From the NCBI GenBank assembly GCA_030426385.1, contig JAUHYI010000024.1, positions 1-53,916 of the forward strand: DNA of 53,916 nucleotides, given 5' to 3'. The notes under the pieces are model-generated. The model searched no databases, was not told the DNA's origin, and saw only the letters and a program-made list of their open reading frames with translations. The stretch is from Phycisphaerae bacterium. GTDB taxonomy: Bacteria; Planctomycetota; Phycisphaerae; Phycisphaerales; Phycisphaeraceae. Shown one piece after another: positions 48,079-53,916 of this stretch (positions within the stretch are counted from its first letter, which is position 1; each line of letters begins with the position of its first letter). The position numbers and the translations under genes are program-made.

Positions 48079-48642
48079 GGGTGTGATCCTTGCTGTGGTT
48101 TTGCTCTGATTTTTGTCAGTAGCGATTTGTTGAAACATCAGTTTCTGAACTGGTGCTTTGCGTTGGCTGTCGATTGCTGACGATTCCGGATTTCAGCGTG
48201 CAGGAATTAGCCCACACTCAGACCATCATCTACTTGCCCGCGACAGCGGGGTCGCGTATGCCAGTCATAAACTTGTGAAATAAATTAGTTACGAGATTAC
48301 AAAAGCAATTTGTGCTAATCGAACACAATGGCCGCACACCCGCGAAGAATCTGATTTGGTGAAATTCTGACGTCTCCCCATGACCCATGCTGCCATACCA
48401 GCAGCTTGTGAAATACGTCAGGTGTTCGATTATCCCTTACGGACGCCTCCTGCGGCCGATGATCGTTAGAAGCCCGGGATGTTATTGGCACCTTTCTCGG
48501 CGCGATTATTCATCCTCTAACTACCATTATAACCGTAGTGAAACGCAACGCAATAGGTGCGTTGGTCCGCTCATACAATTTTCATATTAATCCATACCCG
48601 CGGTCGGCGCCCACAGTCGGCGCCTACAGTCGGCCCAGATGA
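48079..48642. other. 564-bp gap upstream of the PEP-CTERM gene
   Basis: Between two genes that both read leftwards. It holds the PEP-CTERM promoter region (about 48079-48200), a small GAAAC-ATCA-GTTTC hairpin (48132-48145), a GCTGC/GCAGC hairpin (48389-48405) and tandem GTCGGCGCC units next to pyrC. I do not see a gene; a short reading frame of 67 codons around 48387 has no support. Confidence 0.5.
48603..48637 (+). repeat. Short 13-bp tandem repeat
   Basis: GTCGGCGCCCACA, GTCGGCGCCTACA, then GTCGGCCCA, at the 3' side of the dihydroorotase gene (minus strand). Confidence 0.8.
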
Positions 48643-49965
48643 CTAGGCGTCCGCCCACTGATATTTGATCACGCCGCCGACGATGGTGGCGATGGCTTTG
48701 CCTTTGACATCCCAGCCGTGGAATGGGCAGTTACGGCTTTTGCTTTTGAACTGGTTGACGTCAATGGTCCAGTCGATCTCGGGGTCGATCACGGTGATGT
48801 CCGCGTCGCCGTTTTCGATCAGGCGTCCACGATCGGCCAGCCCGCACAGGTCCGCCGGTGCCAGTGACATCATGTTGATCAGTTGCGGCCAATCGATGAC
48901 GCCGGGTTGGATCAGGGCTTTGATGAACAGGGGCAGGGCGCATTCCAAGCCGAGGATGCCCGAGGGCGAACGGCTGAATTCCAGTTCCTTGTCCTCGCGG
49001 GTGTGTGGGGCGTGATCGGTGCCCAACACGGTGAGCGTGCCGTCGGCAATGCCCTGAATTAATGCATCAACATCGCGCTGGGTGCGCAGTGGCGGATTCA
49101 TTTTGTAGTTGGTGTCGTAGGTGGCACAGTCGTTTTCGGTGAGCAATAAATGGTGTGGGCAAACCTCGCCGGTGACGGGCATGTTGGCACGCCGGGCTTG
49201 TCGAATGATTTCAACGCCGCCTGCGGTGGACAGATGTTGGACATGGTATTTGCAGCCGATGTCGCGATTGAGCAGGACATCGCGTTGGATGATCAGTTCC
49301 TCAGCGACACTGGGCCGACCCGCCAACCCCAAACGCGTGGCCAGTGGGCCTGCATTCATCGCACCGCCGGATCCGGACCCGACGAGCGTGGGTTCTTCGC
49401 AATGTTGCATGACGGCGCGGCCGGTCATTTTGACGTAGGCGAGCGCTTTGCTCATGACACCCGCGCTGGCTACAGCATCGCCATCATCGGTGAATGCGAC
49501 GGCCCCGGCTTCGGCCATCAAACCGATTTCGGCCAGTTCCTCCCCCGCGCGATTTTTGGTGATGGCGCCGGTGGGATAGACACGGCAAAGATTGGCACGC
49601 TGGGCCTGGCGATAGACAAATTCAATGCGGCCATCGTCATCGATCGCGGGCCTGGTGTTGGGCATGCAGACGATGGACGTGAAACCGCCTGCGACTGCGG
49701 CGGCGCTGCCGGTGGCGATGGTTTCTTTTTCTTCCTGTCCGGGTTCGCGTAAATGGACGTGAGGATCAATCAGGCCTGGGCAGACGATTTTGCCACGGGC
49801 CTCGAACGTCGGGCCGGTCGGCTTGCTGATCGACCCGATGCGGGCAATACGGCCGTTGCAGATTTCAACGTCGGCCGTCTGATCGAATCCGGTCGCCGGA
49901 TCGATGACGCGACCGCCGACCAGGGTTAGTTGGGTTTGCTCGGTCGAGTGTGACATGCGTGGCAT
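48643..49965 (-). CDS. pyrC: Dihydroorotase
   Basis: Zinc enzyme of pyrimidine synthesis: carbamoyl-aspartate to dihydroorotate. The 440-residue class I (long) form has the metal-binding HVHLREPGQEEKETI (His-X-His), the carboxylated-Lys-type segment ALAYVKMTG, His in CKYHVQHLSTAGG, PHHLLL, and Asp in VLGTDHAPHTREDK. NMMSLAPADLCGL and the amidohydrolase C-terminal FHGWDVKGKAIATIVGG close the fold. ATG at 49965 or 49956. pyrB, its usual partner, is not adjacent in this window; a DHODH-like gene is at 5.4 kb. Confidence 0.95.
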   Translation of the reverse strand: MPRMSHSTEQTQLTLVGGRVIDPATGFDQTADVEICNGRIARIGSISKPTGPTFEARGKIVCPGLIDPHVHLREPGQEEKETIATGSAAAVAGGFTSIVCMPNTRPAIDDDGRIEFVYRQAQRANLCRVYPTGAITKNRAGEELAEIGLMAEAGAVAFTDDGDAVASAGVMSKALAYVKMTGRAVMQHCEEPTLVGSGSGGAMNAGPLATRLGLAGRPSVAEELIIQRDVLLNRDIGCKYHVQHLSTAGGVEIIRQARRANMPVTGEVCPHHLLLTENDCATYDTNYKMNPPLRTQRDVDALIQGIADGTLTVLGTDHAPHTREDKELEFSRSPSGILGLECALPLFIKALIQPGVIDWPQLINMMSLAPADLCGLADRGRLIENGDADITVIDPEIDWTIDVNQFKSKSRNCPFHGWDVKGKAIATIVGGVIKYQWADA

Positions 49966-50086
49966 GTTAACAGGATTGCGGCGATGGATTCAGAAAAAAC
50001 ACAGGAATGCCGATCGCTCGCAGCAGCCACAACGCTCGAAAAGATCACTCACGCCCATCCCACAAAAACCACGTGTGTGGTTAATA

Positions 50087-50164
50087 GTTAGCCGCCGCCT
50101 TTATGGCGGCGTGAATCGCGAGGCAAACACAAGCCCTCGCGCCGCCATAAAGGCGGCGGCTAAC
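50087..50164. repeat. Inverted pair of family B palindromes
   Basis: Left GTTAGCCGCCGCCTTTATGG... (50087-50114) and right complement (50137-50164), 22 nt apart, with flanks CCCATCCCACAAAAACCACG and ACGCGAGTTCTAA. Nearly identical to the copy at 47126-47203, including CAAACAC in the spacer. Confidence 0.85.
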
Positions 50165-50202
50165 ACGCGAGTTCTAAGCTAACACGCTAACACGCTCAAG
50201 CA

Positions 50203-50233
50203 TGCCAAGGGAAAGTGGGGGGGGTGGGGGGGG
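50203..50233 (+). repeat. Family D motif abutting a stop codon
   Basis: TGCCAAGGGAAAGTGGGGGG continues to GTGGGGGGGGG and directly touches the stop codon of the small minus-strand gene, so C9 follows TAA on its sense strand. Confidence 0.8.
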
Positions 50234-50608
50234 TTATAGGATGTCGACGTTGCTGGATTGTTTGACTGAGAGGCTCGCCAGATATTCTGCCCGCATTTTC
50301 TTGGATGCCTTGATCTTGTTATGCAGTTCGATTTCCCAGCCAAATGTAAAGGCAATGGTGCGCAGCATTGCGGTGGCCATGAGGTAACCGATGGCAATCA
50401 AAAACGGGAGACTCGCAACTAGCAGATTCCAATCCACTTTGTTCAGATCGGTTGTCGGATGAATCGCCTGCAACGAAGATGGATGAGTTGATCGAGTTGC
50501 AGGTAATCGGACGTGAGAAGCATGGTTTGGGGCGCAGGGATGGTGGAGGCAAGCGTGGGAAAGTTTGCGTGTGGAAATTGCGAGCCTAAAACCGCTTCGG
50601 TTTTCCAA
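50234..50608 (-). CDS. Possible small membrane protein
   Basis: The reading frame has 124 codons, but only the C-terminal ~75 look like protein: VDWNLLVASLPFLIAIGYLMATAMLRTIAFTFGWEIELHNKI has one or two hydrophobic segments, followed by a charged helix (KASKKMRAEYLASL). The first ~50 codons are His/Pro/Arg-rich and read through repeat-like DNA, so the real start is likely inside, near 50440 (perhaps GTG or another non-ATG codon); no ribosome-binding site settles it. I recognise no family. A gene is plausible because its stop abuts a C-rich tract like other genes here. Confidence 0.4.
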   Translation of the reverse strand: MENRSGFRLAISTRKLSHACLHHPCAPNHASHVRLPATRSTHPSSLQAIHPTTDLNKVDWNLLVASLPFLIAIGYLMATAMLRTIAFTFGWEIELHNKIKASKKMRAEYLASLSVKQSSNVDIL

Positions 50609-50687
50609 AGGAAATGTGGGGGGGCGTGGTTAAATTTGGAAGTTGTTGAACGTTTCGGTTTGCCAGGGGAAATGTGGGGGGGCAGGG
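50595..50687 (+). repeat. Two direct copies of family D with extended left flank
   Basis: CGCTTCGGTTTTCCAAAGG-AAATGTGGGGGGG (50595-50624) and CGTTTCGGTTTGCCAGGGG-AAATGTGGGGGGG (50651-50682) are direct repeats 56 bp apart. The shared left part (TTTCGGTTT-CCA) suggests a defined element rather than a plain G run. It lies just before the 807-residue-class gene. Confidence 0.8.
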
Positions 50688-50715
50688 ATGGGATTTAGTG
50701 GCTAAACTTGGGTGT

Positions 50716-53097
50716 ATGGATAGCACGTTTCGGGTACTGGTTATCGGGTGTGTATTGCTGGTGGCCAGCATGTTCGGGGCGGGTGCGGTTTGTGCCCAGT
50801 CGGGTGGTGGAGCAAGCGACGCTGTGGCCGGTCGGCCGATCGATTTTGGTGTGCTTCCAGAAAACGTAGGCTTGGGTGGCGTGCTGCGTGGGGGTGAGTG
50901 GACGCCGATGAAACTGACGTTGCGCAATGCGACCGCAGCGCCGCGGCAATTGCGTTGCGAATGGTTGGTTGATGACATTGATGGCGACACGGTGTCCGCG
51001 CATCGACGGGTGACGATCAGTCCCAACCGCACGCAAGAGGTTTGGTTATATGCGGCGTTGCCGGTGAATTTGGATGCGAAGCCGATCTGGTCGGTGCGTG
51101 TGGTGGACGAAGTAACGGGTGAACTGCTCGGCGTAGAAAAAATTCGTCCCGGGAGTCAACCGATCACGCCGGAAAGCGGCGCGATTGGGATTGTGGGTTC
51201 TGCATCGATGGGGCTGGAAAATTATCTGACGACTCACACGCAACACGAACGTATCGCGTTGGTGAAGGGATTGTCGGTGAACATGTTGCCCGATCGATGG
51301 TATGGGTACGACCTGTTGGACACGTTGGTGTGGACGCCGGGCGGGGGAAGCGTGGGCATTTCGGGAAGCGATCCGTCGGACGCGGGTTTTTCCTCGGAAG
51401 CGCAGGCAGCGCTTCGGGAATGGATTCGTCGTGGCGGTCATCTGGTGGTGGTGTTGCCTGCGGTGGGCGGGACGTGGTACGACTCGCCGTTGGCCGATTT
51501 GTTGCCAGCGTTGGAAATGGAAAGGGTTGATGATGCGCCGGTGCCGTCGTGGGTGGGATCGCCGGTACCGTTGCCGGATGATTTGACATTGACGCATCAT
51601 GTGTTTGCCGAACCGAGCGTGGGGCAGGAATCATACGTCTCGGTGCTGTTGCGCGAGGATGGATTTAATGTGGCCGGTCCGGGTCGGCCGATGGTGGTGC
51701 GGCAACAGGTGGGGACGGGTGCGGTCACGGTGGTGGGTTTGGATTTGTCGGACCCGCGTTTTCCACGTCAGGTGATTGCGTTGCCTAATGGTTCGCGATT
51801 GTGGCGAGCGATTCTGGGGTGGCAAAGTCCAGCCTGGACACAACAGGTGTTGGACGATCATGTACGAAATCGCACGATGACGAATCCGGATTTTCGCGAC
51901 ATGGTGTATCAAGGTGAATTTGTGCCGCGATTGATCGCGATGCAGCGAACCGCCTCGGTCGCGTTGGGGGTGGCGATTGTGTTGTTTGTGATTTACTGGT
52001 TGCTGGCTGGTCCGGTGGGGCATGTGGTTTTGAAATCGCGCGGGTGGTTGCGGCATAGCTGGTTGATATTTTTCGTGGTGGTGTTGGGTTTCACCGTGAT
52101 TGCCTGGTCGGGCGCATGGCTGGCCAGACCGGCGACGGCGGCGATATCGCATGTGAGTGTGGTGACGTATGACATGACCAGGATGCAAGGTTTTTCACGC
52201 ATGCCCACACGCATGCATGCGCACAGTTGGTTCACGTTGTATTGGCCCAATCATGGCGAAGCACGTTTGCGCATTGGGGGCGGTGAAGACGAAGATATGG
52301 CAACGCCGGGCGGCGATCAGGCGATTGCATGCGTGGGGTTGCCCGGTGAACAGGTGGTGCCGTTCCTGACTTCGCAACGTTATGCAATCGATAGTGCCGA
52401 TCCGTCATCGGTGAGTACCCCGATGCGCGCGGCAGCGAAAATGTTTGAGGCGGACTACTACGGCTTGGCGCCTGAGGATTGGATTGTGCCCCAGGCAAGC
52501 CCGGTGCACGTCGATGCGCGGGGCAAAATCACGGGGAATCTGACGCATTTTTTGCCGGGCGATTTGATCAATGTGTTGGTGGTGTATTGTCCGGGTGACG
52601 GCCGATCGCCGTGGGTTTGGCGTGCGAAAAAATCATGGCAGGCCTCGCCGGAGGTGTTGGATTTATCGCAGGCATTGGGGGATTCTGACGTGTTGCTGGT
52701 GGGAAGCCGCAGCGAATGGGATGGGTATTTGAATGATCTGATCCGTCGTGGCACGCCCGGCGGAAACCTGGTGGCTGATACACACAAATTAATCCAGCCT
52801 GATACGGCCGTGGTGACGTCGATGATCGAAGCGTTGAGTTTTTATTCGATGTTGCCGCCTCCGAATTATTGGGATGTGTCGTTTAGCGATCGTACGCGCA
52901 TGCTGATCCGTGATACAGGTCGGGAATTTGATATGACGCCGTTGCTGTCCGCGCGACGATTGATCATCATGGGACACTTGCGTGATGGTCCGTTGCCGAC
53001 ACCGGTGACCGCGCAAGGCGATGTACCGCCTGCGTCGGGATGGACGGCTGTGCGATTTGTAGTGCCGATTGAACCTACTATTTCGGGAGATCAATAA
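50716..53097 (+). CDS. Hypothetical membrane protein, likely partner of the ABC transporter
   Basis: 793 residues from the ATG at 50716 (the frame is open from 50674). Signal peptide MDSTFRVLVIGCVLLVASMFGAGAVCAQ. An N-terminal beta-sandwich domain (GGEWTPMKLTLRNATAAPRQLRCEW), then an alpha/beta domain with WIRRGGHLVVVLPAVGGTWY and VGTGAVTVVGLDLSDPRF that recalls the glutamine-amidotransferase-like domains of GldG-type and DUF4350 proteins, two transmembrane helices (VALGVAIVLFVIYWLLAGPVG, WLIFFVVVLGFTVIAWSGAWLA) and a C-terminal beta domain. An ABC ATPase gene starts 3 bp after its stop, so the pair is probably one complex. Substrate unknown. Confidence 0.75.
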   Translation: MDSTFRVLVIGCVLLVASMFGAGAVCAQSGGGASDAVAGRPIDFGVLPENVGLGGVLRGGEWTPMKLTLRNATAAPRQLRCEWLVDDIDGDTVSAHRRVTISPNRTQEVWLYAALPVNLDAKPIWSVRVVDEVTGELLGVEKIRPGSQPITPESGAIGIVGSASMGLENYLTTHTQHERIALVKGLSVNMLPDRWYGYDLLDTLVWTPGGGSVGISGSDPSDAGFSSEAQAALREWIRRGGHLVVVLPAVGGTWYDSPLADLLPALEMERVDDAPVPSWVGSPVPLPDDLTLTHHVFAEPSVGQESYVSVLLREDGFNVAGPGRPMVVRQQVGTGAVTVVGLDLSDPRFPRQVIALPNGSRLWRAILGWQSPAWTQQVLDDHVRNRTMTNPDFRDMVYQGEFVPRLIAMQRTASVALGVAIVLFVIYWLLAGPVGHVVLKSRGWLRHSWLIFFVVVLGFTVIAWSGAWLARPATAAISHVSVVTYDMTRMQGFSRMPTRMHAHSWFTLYWPNHGEARLRIGGGEDEDMATPGGDQAIACVGLPGEQVVPFLTSQRYAIDSADPSSVSTPMRAAAKMFEADYYGLAPEDWIVPQASPVHVDARGKITGNLTHFLPGDLINVLVVYCPGDGRSPWVWRAKKSWQASPEVLDLSQALGDSDVLLVGSRSEWDGYLNDLIRRGTPGGNLVADTHKLIQPDTAVVTSMIEALSFYSMLPPPNYWDVSFSDRTRMLIRDTGREFDMTPLLSARRLIIMGHLRDGPLPTPVTAQGDVPPASGWTAVRFVVPIEPTISGDQ

Positions 53098-53099
53098 AC

Positions 53100-53916
<817 letters not shown>

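Noticed and set aside
48387..48590. 67-codon reading frame in the gap before pyrC
   Set aside because: No ribosome-binding site, no recognisable protein pattern and high Arg/Tyr/Ser content.

Overview
The window reads as a chromosomal segment of a flagellated, Gram-negative-type bacterium. It is most likely a planctomycete of the Phycisphaerae kind. This is inferred from gene content: a PEP-CTERM protein, two phytanoyl-CoA dioxygenase family proteins, sigma-54, a porin/imelysin/di-haem oxidoreductase set, the hopanoid enzyme HpnH, and many exported coiled-coil or very large proteins of no known family. I see no rRNA, tRNA, CRISPR array, phage gene, transposase or integrase. The housekeeping genes (recR, rpoN, fliM, rpmE2, prfA, glmS, gatA, gatC, queF, pyrC, ndh) are intact and indicate ordinary chromosome.

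Layout. Positions 1-6.8 kb hold a PhyH-type dioxygenase, a BFD-like [2Fe-2S] protein, recR, rpoN, a small unknown gene, a ComF-like phosphoribosyltransferase divergent from a dihydroorotate-dehydrogenase-like gene, and a STAS protein. Positions 7.2-16.5 kb are a long minus-strand block of envelope and signalling genes: a coiled-coil lipoprotein, an exported protein, a CheY-like receiver, an LpxL-type acyltransferase, a membrane-anchored coiled-coil protein ending in a BRCT-like domain, a RidA protein and a DsbD-like reductase. Then come fliM, a second PhyH gene next to an AraC regulator, and a class IV aminotransferase. Positions 20.9-31.2 kb run on the plus strand: rpmE2, prfA, a 950-residue exported protein, a phosphoesterase, glmS, a lipoprotein, a sugar isomerase and a secreted protein. 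A regulatory-domain methyltransferase and a DUF4432 epimerase-like gene follow on the minus strand, then YjbQ and a lactonase-like beta-propeller on the plus strand. Next come gatCA (minus), queF and hpnH. Positions 41.2-45.3 kb form a probable iron-acquisition operon (OprB-like porin, imelysin, di-haem DUF1111 oxidoreductase), followed by NDH-2, the PEP-CTERM protein, dihydroorotase, and an 807-residue membrane protein coupled to an ABC ATPase cut by the window end.

The most unusual layer is between the genes. Nearly every intergenic gap carries one or more dispersed elements: (A) a perfect 8-bp palindrome with a GAAT loop; (B) a GTTAGCCGCCGCC...GGCGGCG hairpin, often as an inverted pair with a ~25-nt spacer, like REP/BIME units; (C) a GTTTAGCGGG...CCC palindrome; and (D) a motif close to GGGGAAAyGTGGGGGGG, with G runs of 7-11, which often abuts stop codons of minus-strand genes (so a C run follows the stop) or precedes plus-strand starts. 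One D copy lies inside a coding sequence. Together with a probable extracytoplasmic BRCT-like domain, these are the best candidates for undescribed biology here.
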